Below are positions 52,190 to 64,000 of a DNA stretch of 64,000 bases, piece after piece. The position numbers were made by a program, and so were the translations under genes. The DNA is taken from the NCBI GenBank assembly GCA_963738575.1, contig CAVTWY010000001.1, positions 846,986-910,985 of the forward strand, written 5' to 3'. Below the pieces are notes generated by a model. That model worked only from the letters and a program-made list of their open reading frames with translations, did not search any database and had not been told where the DNA came from. This DNA comes from CAVTWY01 sp963738575 (GTDB taxonomy: Bacteria; Pseudomonadota; Gammaproteobacteria; Burkholderiales; Burkholderiaceae_C). Numbering within the stretch: the stretch's first letter is position 1; each line of letters begins with the position of its first letter.

Positions 52190-52298
52190 GATAATGCAAG
52201 CGTCGCACGGCGTCTTGTGGGGTTGCGGTTGGCGGGTGGGCGCGTCGAGTAACAATGAGCCATCAGGGGCAGCCCCTGCAGCTTTGAGGGAAGGGTCC

Positions 52299-54449
<2,151 letters not shown>

Positions 54450-54460
54450 AGGACGTTTCG

Positions 54461-54922
54461 ATGGATCAAGCCTTGGGCGTTGATTACGAGCCCGTGTCTG
54501 AAAACGACTTTGCAACGGTGTTTGCTTTTTACGCGGCAGCGACCATGCCCGAGATGGCGCAGGCTGCTTCGGGTAACTTGCAAGAAGCCCGCGAAAAGCT
54601 GCGGGCCACCTACGACCCCATCGCGACCCGCTTCATCTTGGTGGGCGGAGAGCGGGTGGGCATTGAAACTTCGTACCCCGAAGGCGAAGACCTTTGGCGC
54701 TTGGCGCACTTGCACATCCTGCCGGAGCATCAGCGCCGAGGCATCGGCACGCGGGCACTGGAGTACGTCAAGATTGAAGCGCAAATTGCCCAGCGGCACC
54801 TGATTGTCAACGCGCCCCGCGACAGCCACGCCAACCAGTTTCTCAAGTTTCAAGGCTTTGTGCCATGCGGGCACAGCGTCGACGAAATCCAGTACCGATG
54901 GGATGTGGAGAAGTTTGAGTGA
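54461..54922 (+). CDS. GNAT family acetyltransferase
   Basis: About 153 residues. The acetyl-CoA pyrophosphate-binding loop is HILPEHQRRGIGTRALEYVK (Q/RxxGxG/A), and NAPRDSHANQFLKFQGFVPC is the typical C-terminal strand-turn. A frame from ATG 54446 overlaps the mutase stop; ATG 54461 has AAGGA 7 nt upstream and is taken. It sits between mcm and meaB with 4-nt overlap to meaB, so it is coregulated. The acceptor is unknown; a regulatory acetylation of CoA-pathway enzymes is only a guess. Confidence 0.85.
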   Translation: MDQALGVDYEPVSENDFATVFAFYAAATMPEMAQAASGNLQEAREKLRATYDPIATRFILVGGERVGIETSYPEGEDLWRLAHLHILPEHQRRGIGTRALEYVKIEAQIAQRHLIVNAPRDSHANQFLKFQGFVPCGHSVDEIQYRWDVEKFE

Positions 54923-55914
54923 ACAGCGCCGTGGAGGCAGTGGCCGAGGGCGTGCTGCAGGGCCAAAGACGCGCCCTCGCCAAGGCCATCACACTGCTTG
55001 AATCCACGCTGCCAACAGACCGACTGCAGGCCGACGAGCTGTTAAAGGTCTTGATGCCGCACACCGGCAAGTCGATGCGCCTTGGTGTTTCGGGGTCACC
55101 CGGTGTGGGCAAAAGCACCTTCATTGAGGCGTTGGGCTTGCACGTGATCGGTCGCGGGCACCGTGTTGCGGTGTTGGCGGTCGACCCGTCCTCCAGCGTT
55201 TCTGGCGGGTCCATCCTGGGCGACAAGACGCGCATGGAGCACTTGTCGGTGCATGAGAAGGCCTACATCCGCCCAACGCCAGCCTCGGGCACGCTTGGGG
55301 GCGTCGCCGAAAAAACCCGAGAGTCTTTATTGGCTTGCGAAGCCGCTGGCTACGACGTGGTGATTGTTGAAACCGTGGGTGTGGGCCAAAGCGAAACGGC
55401 CGTGGCTGGCATGACGGACGTGTTTGTCTTGCTGCAGCTGCCCAACGCGGGTGACGACCTCCAGGCCATCAAGCGAGGGGTGATGGAGTTGGCCGACATG
55501 GTGCTGGTCAACAAGGCTGACATCGACGCCGCCGCAGCCAGCCGTGCGCAGGCGCAAATCGCTGGTGCATGGACGATGGTGGGGCATCACGGCAACGCTG
55601 GGCATCGGACCGGTGCCAACGTGCTGCAGGTCAGCGCGCTCAAGGGTGAAGGCATCGAAGCGTTCTGGGCCCAAATGCAAGAAGGGTTGCAGGCTGCGCG
55701 ACTGGATGGTCGCCATGCCAAGCGGCGCCAGGATCAAAACCAGGCTTGGATGTGGGACGTGATCCGCGCCGGGTTGTTGAACGACTTTCAAGCGCATGGG
55801 CACGTTCAAAACGCGTTGCAGGCCACCCGCCAACAGGTTGCTGACGGTGTGCTCACGGCATCGGTTGCAGCACGCCACTTGTTGTCGATCTTTGAGTCTC
55901 AGGGGTCTCGCTGA
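54919..55914 (+). CDS. meaB: Methylmalonyl-CoA mutase chaperone GTPase MeaB
   Basis: 331 residues, G3E family. Walker A LGVSGSPGVGKSTFIEALG (about 50-68), switch region VDPSSSVSGGSILGDKTRME, VETVGVGQSETAV (G3) and LVNKADIDAAAA (NKxD, G4). MeaB loads and protects cobalamin in the mutase. GTG start overlaps the GNAT stop by 4 nt and its stop overlaps the next ATG. The C-terminal helical dimerisation arm is complete. Confidence 0.95.
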   Translation: MNSAVEAVAEGVLQGQRRALAKAITLLESTLPTDRLQADELLKVLMPHTGKSMRLGVSGSPGVGKSTFIEALGLHVIGRGHRVAVLAVDPSSSVSGGSILGDKTRMEHLSVHEKAYIRPTPASGTLGGVAEKTRESLLACEAAGYDVVIVETVGVGQSETAVAGMTDVFVLLQLPNAGDDLQAIKRGVMELADMVLVNKADIDAAAASRAQAQIAGAWTMVGHHGNAGHRTGANVLQVSALKGEGIEAFWAQMQEGLQAARLDGRHAKRRQDQNQAWMWDVIRAGLLNDFQAHGHVQNALQATRQQVADGVLTASVAARHLLSIFESQGSR

Positions 55915-56957
55915 TGGCTTGGTTTGACTTCAAGAAGCGCGACGTCAAACCGACTCCTGTCGCGCATGATCGCCCGGCGAGAGGTGCCCACTGGCCACCC
56001 ACGGGATTTGAAATCGCAGGTGAGTGGTTTGCTTGGGGCGCAACGCTTGACGATGTGTCGCGGCGTGGCATCAATTTTGCCAAGGTAAGCGGCAGCCCAA
56101 ACTTTCGGACTGTGCACTGCGTGGGCCGTGTTTTGGGTCTGGACCATGCATTGATTGAGCTGCAACAGTACGCTGACGAACGTCCCATCTGCACGGTGGT
56201 TTACCGATTGCCCCGCAGCCCGGGACTGAGCCACATCGAGTCCATCCAAGGGGGGCACGCCAAGCTGGTGCTTGCGTTAAATCAACCCACCACTGGTGAG
56301 GGCGACGCGTCGCACCTGCAGCGAGGCCACTTGGGCGAGGTGATCCTGTACGCCAGATGGCAAGCGCCCTCGGCTTCATGGGGGGTGTCGTGGTTTGGTG
56401 ACGTGCGCCATGAGCAGGGTCACGCCATCAGCGGTGCGGTTTATCTGAGTTGGGATGACCCGATCGAAGCCGCCAAGCCCTACCTTGCACCGTACCTTGA
56501 GTGCCTGCGCGCGTTGGACGGCGTTCGGGTGGCCGACGTGGTGGCTCGGTTGCGCAGCACCGATCGGCGGCCTGCGCAGCTTGAAGACCGCAGCTTCACC
56601 CAGGCGCGTCGCGTGCTGTCCTGCAGTGGCGTGCTGCTGACTTCGCCATCGTTGACCAAAGCGTTGAACTTTGACCCTGCGGGCGAGTTGGTTGTCTGGC
56701 GCGCCGAAGATGGCCGCGTTGGGGTCTCCAACCAGCGTGACACGCTGATGATCGAGCCCCTCGGCGCCGTGCCGTTGCAGTGGTTGAACCTGCGGCCGGC
56801 CAAAGGCAGTGGAAGCCATAACGTTTCCGTCGCGTCATTGGCCATGCGTTTTGACCACTTGCCTGTTGCCCAGTGCACCTCGATCCAACACTTTGTGGAC
56901 GCCCTGCGCGCGTTGCCGCAAACCAAGTATCAATACATCGAAGACGACGACACCTAA
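55914..56957 (+). CDS. Protein of unknown function in the mcm-pcc operon
   Basis: 347 residues, starting MAWFDFKKRDVKPTPVAHDR at an ATG that overlaps the meaB stop by one base. It is soluble, with no signal or membrane segment, rich in Trp and Arg, and has mixed alpha/beta sequence. A possible beta core is at 25-60 (FEIAGEWFAWGATLDDVSRR) and 65-130. I recognise no family. Being embedded between meaB and pccB with coupling on the 5' side, it is expected to act with the methylmalonyl-CoA pathway or to be its regulator. No catalytic motif is evident. Confidence 0.7.
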   Translation: MAWFDFKKRDVKPTPVAHDRPARGAHWPPTGFEIAGEWFAWGATLDDVSRRGINFAKVSGSPNFRTVHCVGRVLGLDHALIELQQYADERPICTVVYRLPRSPGLSHIESIQGGHAKLVLALNQPTTGEGDASHLQRGHLGEVILYARWQAPSASWGVSWFGDVRHEQGHAISGAVYLSWDDPIEAAKPYLAPYLECLRALDGVRVADVVARLRSTDRRPAQLEDRSFTQARRVLSCSGVLLTSPSLTKALNFDPAGELVVWRAEDGRVGVSNQRDTLMIEPLGAVPLQWLNLRPAKGSGSHNVSVASLAMRFDHLPVAQCTSIQHFVDALRALPQTKYQYIEDDDT

Positions 56958-56981
56958 CCCGCACACCACGGAACCCTGACC

Positions 56982-58514
<1,533 letters not shown>

Positions 58515-58531
58515 CCGCGACGCACCCCACC

Positions 58532-58657
58532 ATGTTTAAAAAGATTCTTATTGCCAACCGCGGTGACAACGGCCGCAAGGCTGTTGAGGCGAAGCCAAAT
58601 TGCCTGGTGTGCGAAGCGCACGCAGGCGATTGCACCGCGGGAACACACCATGTTTAA
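58532..58657 (+). CDS. 41-aa ORF duplicating the start of pccA
   Basis: ATG 58532 starts MFKKILIANRGDNGRKAVEA, and the frame stops at TAA 58655-58657, overlapping the first eight bases of pccA. The first 32 nt match the pccA start (58650-58681) with two mismatches; the 11 residues MFKKILIANRG correspond to pccA MFKKILVANRG. The remainder has no similarity to pccA but is cysteine-containing (NCLVCEAHAGDC). It is either a partial duplication remnant or a translated leader coupling pccB to pccA. Confidence 0.5.
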   Translation: MFKKILIANRGDNGRKAVEAKPNCLVCEAHAGDCTAGTHHV

Positions 58658-60701
58658 AAAGATACTTGTTGCCAACCGCGGGGAAATCGCCTGCCGCATC
58701 ATCAAGACCGCGCAAAAGATGGGCATCAAAACGGTGGCGGTTTACGCCGACGCCGATCGCGACGCGCTGCACGTGTCGCTGGCCGACGAGGCGGTTCACA
58801 TCGGCCCCGCACCGTCGCGGGAGTCGTACTTGTCGATGGACAAGATCATCGCGGCTTGCAAACAGACGGGGGCACAAGCTGTGCACCCTGGGTATGGGTT
58901 CTTGTCCGAGAACGAGGCCTTTGCCAAGCGCGTCGAAGACGAAGGGATCGTTTTCATTGGCCCCAAGCACCACAGCATTGCGGCGATGGGTGACAAGATC
59001 GCGTCCAAGCGGCTTGCCACGCTGGCCAAGGTCAACACCATCCCCGGCTGGAACGAAGCCATCGAGCTGCCCGATGACGCCGTGCGCATCGCACGCGACA
59101 TCGGCTACCCGGTGATGATCAAAGCCAGCGCCGGGGGCGGCGGCAAGGGTTTGCGCGTGGCGCACAACGATGCAGAAGCGCGTGACGGCTTTACCGCCTG
59201 CCGCAACGAGGCGCGCACCAGTTTTGGCGACGACCGCGTTTTCATCGAGAAGTTTGTCGAAAGCCCGCGGCACATCGAGATTCAAGTGATCGGAGACGCC
59301 CACGGCAACACGGTGTTCTTGTGGGAGCGTGAATGCTCCATCCAACGACGCCACCAAAAAGTGATCGAAGAGGCGCCGTCCCCCTTCATCAGCGAAGCCA
59401 CACGCCAAGCCATGGGCGCGCAGGCGGTCGCGTTGGCGCAAGCCGTGCAATACCAAAGTGCGGGCACGGTTGAGTTTGTGGTGGGCGCCGACCAGCGCTT
59501 TTACTTTTTGGAGATGAACACGCGCTTGCAGGTCGAGCACCCGGTGACTGAATGCATCACGGGGCTCGACTTGGTGGCGTTGATGATTCGCATTGCTGCC
59601 GGCGAAAAGCTACCGTTCACGCAGTCGCAGGTGCGCCGCAATGGTTGGGCGATGGAATGTCGCATCAACGCCGAAGACCCGTACCGCAGCTTTTTGCCAT
59701 CCACGGGCCGCCTGGTGCGGTACGCGCCACCAGCCACCACGATGGAAGCTGCCGAGCCGGTACCGGCCAAAGGGGGGGTGCGTGTGGACACGGGGGTGTA
59801 CGAGGGTGGCGAGATCCCCATGCACTACGACTCGATGATCGCCAAGTTGATCGTTCACGGCACCGACCGCGCCGATGCCATCGAACGCATGCGCGCGGCA
59901 CTCAATGAGTTTGTCGTGCGCGGCATTGCCAGCAACATCCCTTTTCAGGCGGCACTGTTGGCGCACCCCGATTTTGTGTCTGGCAACTTTGACACGGGTT
60001 TCATTGCCAAGCATTACCCGCACGGTTTTGCCACCACGGACGTGCAGCATGACGACCCGCTGTTCTTGGTGGCGCTGGCCGCGTTTGTGCGCCGCAAGGC
60101 GCGTGGGCGCGCGGCAGGCATCACGGGGCAGATGTCGGGCCGTGAAGTCAAGATGCAGGCCGACTTTGTGGTGATGGTGCTTTCTCCCGATGGCCATCAT
60201 GTTCACCACCCCGTGCGTGTTGCGTCTTACGACGCGTTGGGCAAAGCGCGTGTGATTGCCGGGGGGCGCTCCTACGACATAGAAAGCACGACTCCGCTTG
60301 GGCACGTGCTGATGACGGGCAGTGTTAACGGGCAGCCCTTTGCGGCGCAAGTCGAGCCGGGTCTGGCATCACAACCTTTGTCGCTGCGCATCGCCCACAA
60401 CGGTGCCACGGTTCAATGCATGGTGCTGTCACCCCGTGCTGCTGCGCTGTCGAAATGGATGCCTCACAAACCGCCGCCGGACACCAGTGCATGGTTGCTA
60501 TCGCCGATGCCAGGGCTGTTGGCCGACGTGTTGGTCCAGGCAGGTCAACGCGTGGTCGCCGGCGAAAAGCTGGCGGTGATTGAGGCGATGAAGATGGAGA
60601 ATATTCTCACTGCCGCTCGTGATGGCCAAGTCAAGGCGGTTCTGGCTGCCAAGGGCGAAAGCCTGGCTGTCGACCAGCCCATCCTTTCGTTCGAGGTTTG
60701 A
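58650..60701 (+). CDS. pccA: Acyl-CoA (propionyl-CoA) carboxylase alpha subunit, biotin carboxylase/BCCP
   Basis: 683 residues. Biotin carboxylase domain at 1-445 with MFKKILVANRGEIACRIIKT, AVHPGYGFLSENEAFAKRVE, the ATP-grasp glycine loop IKASAGGGGKGLRVAH, EMNTRLQVEHPVTECITG. The BT linker covers about 500-600. The biotinyl domain ends with the AMKM motif (VIEAMKMENIL, Lys about 648). Start at ATG 58650, since the conserved MFKK begins here; the longer open frame upstream is not coding. It carboxylates biotin for PccB. Downstream VOC gene begins 3 nt later. Confidence 0.95.
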   Translation: MFKKILVANRGEIACRIIKTAQKMGIKTVAVYADADRDALHVSLADEAVHIGPAPSRESYLSMDKIIAACKQTGAQAVHPGYGFLSENEAFAKRVEDEGIVFIGPKHHSIAAMGDKIASKRLATLAKVNTIPGWNEAIELPDDAVRIARDIGYPVMIKASAGGGGKGLRVAHNDAEARDGFTACRNEARTSFGDDRVFIEKFVESPRHIEIQVIGDAHGNTVFLWERECSIQRRHQKVIEEAPSPFISEATRQAMGAQAVALAQAVQYQSAGTVEFVVGADQRFYFLEMNTRLQVEHPVTECITGLDLVALMIRIAAGEKLPFTQSQVRRNGWAMECRINAEDPYRSFLPSTGRLVRYAPPATTMEAAEPVPAKGGVRVDTGVYEGGEIPMHYDSMIAKLIVHGTDRADAIERMRAALNEFVVRGIASNIPFQAALLAHPDFVSGNFDTGFIAKHYPHGFATTDVQHDDPLFLVALAAFVRRKARGRAAGITGQMSGREVKMQADFVVMVLSPDGHHVHHPVRVASYDALGKARVIAGGRSYDIESTTPLGHVLMTGSVNGQPFAAQVEPGLASQPLSLRIAHNGATVQCMVLSPRAAALSKWMPHKPPPDTSAWLLSPMPGLLADVLVQAGQRVVAGEKLAVIEAMKMENILTAARDGQVKAVLAAKGESLAVDQPILSFEV

Positions 60702-60704
60702 GCC

Positions 60705-61190
60705 ATGGCAAACAGACCGTTCCAGGTGCTTGGGCTGCAGCAGGTGGCGATTGGCGGACTTGACAAAGAAAAGCTCAAGCGCTTGTGGGTCGACATGTTG
60801 GGGGTGTCTGTAACGGGCACCTTTGCATCGGAGCGAGAGAACGTCGACGAAGATATTTTGACGCTGGGCGCTGGCGTGCACGCGGTCGAGGTGGATTTGA
60901 TGCAGCCCTTGGACGCCGACAAGAAACCAGCCGTCCACAACACCCCGCTCAACCACATTGGACTTTGGATCGACGATTTGCCGGCCGCCGTGGCTTGGCT
61001 CACGTTGCAGGGGGTGCGCATGGCCCCTGGGGGCATTCGTCGTGGTGCAGCGGGCCATGACATTTGCTTCATTCATCCCAAGGCAGATCAGTTGCTGGGG
61101 CCGATCGCGGGTGAGGGCGTTTTGATTGAGCTGGTGCAGGCGCCGCCGCATGTCGTGGTGGCCCTCCAAGCCGAAAGCGTGCGCAGATGA
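60705..61190 (+). CDS. VOC family protein, possible methylmalonyl-CoA epimerase
   Basis: 161 residues with two VOC modules. The first opens with FQVLGLQQVAIGGLDKEKLK, where methylmalonyl-CoA epimerases have a metal histidine (DHVAIA); here it is Gln. The second has NHIGLWIDDLPAAVAWLTLQ (His) and GVLIELVQAP (Glu). Location as the last gene of the mcm-pcc operon makes epimerase the natural suggestion since none is otherwise visible. The changed first ligand leaves doubt; a noncatalytic or different VOC enzyme is possible. Confidence 0.72.
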   Translation: MANRPFQVLGLQQVAIGGLDKEKLKRLWVDMLGVSVTGTFASERENVDEDILTLGAGVHAVEVDLMQPLDADKKPAVHNTPLNHIGLWIDDLPAAVAWLTLQGVRMAPGGIRRGAAGHDICFIHPKADQLLGPIAGEGVLIELVQAPPHVVVALQAESVRR

Positions 61191-61342
61191 ATCGGGTGGG
61201 TTGAACGCGCCGGTGCATGGTTGTCGGCGACTGACGCATGCGGGCAACAACGAAGGGCGCAAGGCGGATGCTTTTGGCAAAAACGCTGATGGTGTCTGCT
61301 AGCCTTTGGCGGTTGATATTTGCTAACGCTAAAGGTGACTGA

Positions 61343-62119
61343 ATGAAGTTCTCTCTGATTCAATGGACGGTCTTTTCAACCGCGTGCTTCGCGGCTTTGT
61401 CGGCCCAAGCGCAAGTCGTGACAGATGGTCAGTGGCGCGCCACCGGGGGTGCTAGTCTGGCGCTGTCGTCGGGCAACTCCAGCACGACCGCCTTTTTATT
61501 GACCCTCGACGGTTACCGAGCCACCACGGCTGACAAGATCACCTTTGGTGCGATGGCCAACTATGCCCGAAGCCGATCGAGCGGCGTGACCAACCAGTCG
61601 TCAGAAAAGTGGTACGGTTTTGGTCAGTACGACTGGAACCTCAACCCCAAGTTGTTCGCCTTTGGTCGTGGCAGCTTGGAGGGCGATGGCCTGATCGATT
61701 TGACGTCCCGAGCCACACTGGCCGGTGGCATGGGCTACCGGGTCATCGTCACGCCTGTTGCGGACTTCACGGTGTACGGTGGGTTGGCCTATTCAGCCGA
61801 CAAATACGACACCTTGCAATTCATCGACAACAAAATTGACAGCAGATTCGACCGCTTGAGTTTGTACATGGCCGAAGAGTCGTCACACAAGCTCAACAAC
61901 GCGGTGTCGTTCAAGCAGCGGCTCGACTTGTACCCTGGTTTGACCGGCGACAAGGCCTTCGTGGCCAAGTTCACTGCTGGCTTGACAGTCTCGATGAGCA
62001 ACCACTTGGGGCTGAACGTGGGCTTGATCAACACCTACAACAGCAAGGCGCCGCTTGGCAGCAAGAAGAATGACTTGGCGCTCTTCACGGGCCTCAACGT
62101 CAAGTTTGGCGCCAACTAA
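61343..62119 (+). CDS. DUF481 outer-membrane protein (YdiY-like)
   Basis: 258 residues. The signal peptide spans residues 1-23 (WTVFSTACFAALSAQA-QV). The body is an amphipathic beta-strand series ending in LALFTGLNVKFGAN, typical of an outer-membrane barrel with C-terminal aromatic/near-terminal strand. The DUF481 pattern includes GSLEGDGLIDLTSRATLAGG and QRLDLYPGLTGDKAFVAKFT. It stands between the propionate operon and leuC. Role unknown; family members respond to salt or alkaline stress. Confidence 0.85.
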   Translation: MKFSLIQWTVFSTACFAALSAQAQVVTDGQWRATGGASLALSSGNSSTTAFLLTLDGYRATTADKITFGAMANYARSRSSGVTNQSSEKWYGFGQYDWNLNPKLFAFGRGSLEGDGLIDLTSRATLAGGMGYRVIVTPVADFTVYGGLAYSADKYDTLQFIDNKIDSRFDRLSLYMAEESSHKLNNAVSFKQRLDLYPGLTGDKAFVAKFTAGLTVSMSNHLGLNVGLINTYNSKAPLGSKKNDLALFTGLNVKFGAN

Positions 62120-62240
62120 GGCCTGCCGATGTTACAAAACCCTGCGGGGTGTCGGGGGTGCTGCGGAGTTTGACGGGGCGGGATGAAGCGCCGATCCCTG
62201 TCCGGGTGACAATCAGGTTTTCATTCCGACCCCTCCAGCC

Positions 62241-63667
62241 ATGAACGGCCGCACCCTTTACGACAAACTTTGGGACGACCACGTCGTCCACACCGAAGCC
62301 GACGGCACGGCGGTGCTCTACATCGACCGGCACCTGGTGCATGAAGTCACCAGCCCGCAGGCGTTCGAGGGGCTGCGGCTGGCCAAGCGGCCGGTGTGGC
62401 GCACCTCGTCCATTGTGGCCACGGCTGACCACAACACCCCCACCCAAGGTTGGGAGCATGGGTTGGACGGCATCCTTGACCCCGTGTCGCGCCAACAGGT
62501 TGAGACGTTGGACAAGAACATCCGGGCTGTCGGGGCAGCGGCGTACTTTCCGTTTTTGCACCAGCGCCAGGGCATCGTGCACGTGATTGGCCCTGAGAAC
62601 GGAGCCACCTTGCCCGGCATGACGGTGGTTTGCGGTGACAGCCACACGTCCACCCACGGCGCTTTTGGGGCGCTGGCGCATGGCATTGGCACCAGCGAGG
62701 TGGAGCACGTGCTGGCCACGCAAACACTTCTCGCCCGCAAAGCCAAAAACTTGCTGGTGAATGTGACTGGCGTGCTGCCGCGCGGTTGCACCGCCAAAGA
62801 CATCGTGCTGGCCATCATTGGCAAAATTGGCACGGCGGGTGGCACGGGCTACACGATTGAGTTTGGCGGCCCCGCCATGCGGGCGCTTGTCGATGGAAGG
62901 GCGCATGACGGTGTGCAACATGGCCATCGAAGCCGGCGCGCGTGCCGGCTTGGTGGGCGTGGACGACAAGACGATCGAGTACGTGCGAGGCCGTCCTTTT
63001 GCCCCTACGGGCGTGGCCTGGGACCAAGCCGTGGCACTGTGGCGCAGCCTGACAACGCGACAAAACCGCCACCTTTGACAAGGTGGTTGAGGTGGATGCG
63101 TCGGCACTGCAACCGCAAGTCACGTGGGGCACCAGCCCCGAGATGGTGACGTCCATCGACGGCCGTGTGCCCGACCCTGACAAAGAAAAAGACACCGACA
63201 AACGCAACGCCATGGAAGCGGCGCTGCGCTACATGGGGCTCACCCCCAACAAACCCATCGTCGACATCACGCTCGACAAAGTTTTCATCGGCTCGTGCAC
63301 CAACAGCCGCATCGAAGATCTTCGCGATGCCGCCGCCGTGGTGCGCGCGCTGGGTGGCAAGGTGGCTCGCAACATCAAAGTCGCGATGGTGGTGCCGGGC
63401 TCGGGCTTGGTCAAAGCCCAAGCCGAAAAAGAAGGCCTGGACGTGATCTTCAAAGGCGCTGGATTTGAGTGGCGCGAGCCCGGTTGCTCCATGTGCTTGG
63501 CCATGAACGCCGACCGGCTGGAGCCGGGCGAGCGCTGCGCCTCCACCAGCAACCGCAACTTTGAAGGGCGCCAAGGCGCCGGGGGGCGAACGCATTTGGT
63601 CAGCCCCGCCATGGCCGCCGCCGCCGCCATGCAAGGCCACTTTGTTGACGTCCGGAGAATCGCATGA
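62241..63667 (+). CDS. leuC: 3-isopropylmalate dehydratase large subunit, two frameshifts
   Basis: The leucine-pathway isomerase subunit is encoded in three frames: MNGRTLYDKLWDDHVVHTEA to FGGPAMRAL in the first, SMEGRMTVCNMAIEAGARAG onwards in the second, and VEVDASALQPQVTWGTSPEM to the end in the third. Removing one T at 62887-62888 and one C at 63056 restores a continuous protein of about 475 residues (RALSMEGR, then LTSDKTATFDKVVEVDA). Fe-S cysteines appear in GSCTNSR and EPGCSMC. As leucine biosynthesis is usually required, sequencing error is possible. It overlaps leuD by 4 nt. Confidence 0.9.
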
Positions 63668-64000
63668 AGCCCTTCACCACCCACGATGGCTTGGCGGCGC
63701 CGATGGACCGCGACAACGTCGACACCGACGCCATCATCCCCAAACAATTTTTGAAGTCCATCCACCGCTCAGGCTTTGGACCTAACCTGTTTGATGCATG
63801 GCGCTACCTCGACCCAGGTGAGCCGGGGCAAGACCCAACGTCCCGCCGCCCAACCCCGACTTTGTGTTGAACCAACCGCGCTTTGCGGGGGCTTCCATCC
63901 TGCTGGCGAGGCGCAATTTTGGCTGTGGGTCCAGCCGAGAGCACGCCCCGTGGGCACTGGAGCAATACGGCTTCAGGGCCTTGATCGCGCCGAGCTACGC
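63664..64000 (+). CDS. leuD: 3-isopropylmalate dehydratase small subunit, frameshift, partial
   Basis: The frame starts MKPFTTHDGLAAPMDRDNVD and includes IIPKQFLKSIHRSGFGPNLF, the LeuD signature. It is interrupted after DPTSRR: adding one C to CCC at 63849-63851 gives RRPNPDFVLNQPRFAGASIL and then LLARRNFGCGSSREHAPWAL to the window edge. The gene is therefore truncated only by the window and shifted by a single homopolymer base. It forms the heterodimer with LeuC, with which it overlaps (ATGA). Confidence 0.9.

Noticed and set aside
61274..61305. TTGGCA and TAGCCT as a promoter for the DUF481 gene
   Set aside because: Spacing of 20 nt and weak boxes; not enough to list as a feature.

Overview
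The window looks like a chromosomal segment of a betaproteobacterium in the order Burkholderiales, most likely Comamonadaceae or a close relative. The evidence is high-GC coding sequence rich in TTG leucine codons, a Bug-family (TctC-like) solute receptor, the order sdhC-sdhD-sdhA-sdhB-sdhE-gltA, and a 'CCCCCGAGGGGG' type intergenic hairpin that I associate with this family. No tRNA, rRNA or CRISPR array was seen.

Left end (1-4.97 kb) is an accessory region with AT-richer genes and three layers of insertion sequences: an IS1182-like remnant, an IS110/IS1111-group element whose transposase carries an in-frame hairpin insertion, and a complete IS630-type element (24-bp terminal repeats, TA duplication) with a frame-disrupted transposase. 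Two uncharacterised genes on the minus strand are each preceded, about 35-40 nt upstream, by a GTTRRRY-type core with a shared 16-nt context. One of them also has the complementary core over its stop codon. This is what a remnant of an integron cassette array would look like.

5-31.6 kb is mostly core metabolism: a P450 overlapping a broken MetE-like gene, amt, riboflavin synthase, an alpha/beta hydrolase, a Bug receptor, a Kef antiporter, a tight gbsR-cioA-cioB-DCC-saccharopine-dehydrogenase-like gene run, AlkC-like DNA glycosylase, aconitase A, exonuclease I, an MFS carrier, a CitE-like lyase, gnd and mdh. From 31.9 to 37.1 kb is the succinate dehydrogenase-citrate synthase operon. Together with acnA and mdh this gives much of the TCA cycle.

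38.8-44.5 kb holds a probable selenium locus: a four-gene PhnD/PhnC/PhnE/PhnE-type ABC transporter next to divergently arranged senA (selenoneine synthase) and senB (selenosugar synthase). A large lipoprotein with three repeat modules joined by Ala-Pro linkers follows, then small redox and hydrolase genes.

51.4-61.2 kb is a methylmalonyl-CoA (propionate) operon: a divergent GntR regulator, methylmalonyl-CoA mutase, a GNAT protein, the MeaB chaperone, an unknown protein, propionyl-CoA carboxylase beta, a short overlapping ORF that copies the start of the next gene, propionyl-CoA carboxylase alpha/biotin subunit, and a VOC protein possibly acting as epimerase. The window ends in leuC and leuD. 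acnA, leuC, leuD and the MetE-like gene carry single-base indels, several at short homopolymers, so sequencing error must be considered alongside real gene decay.
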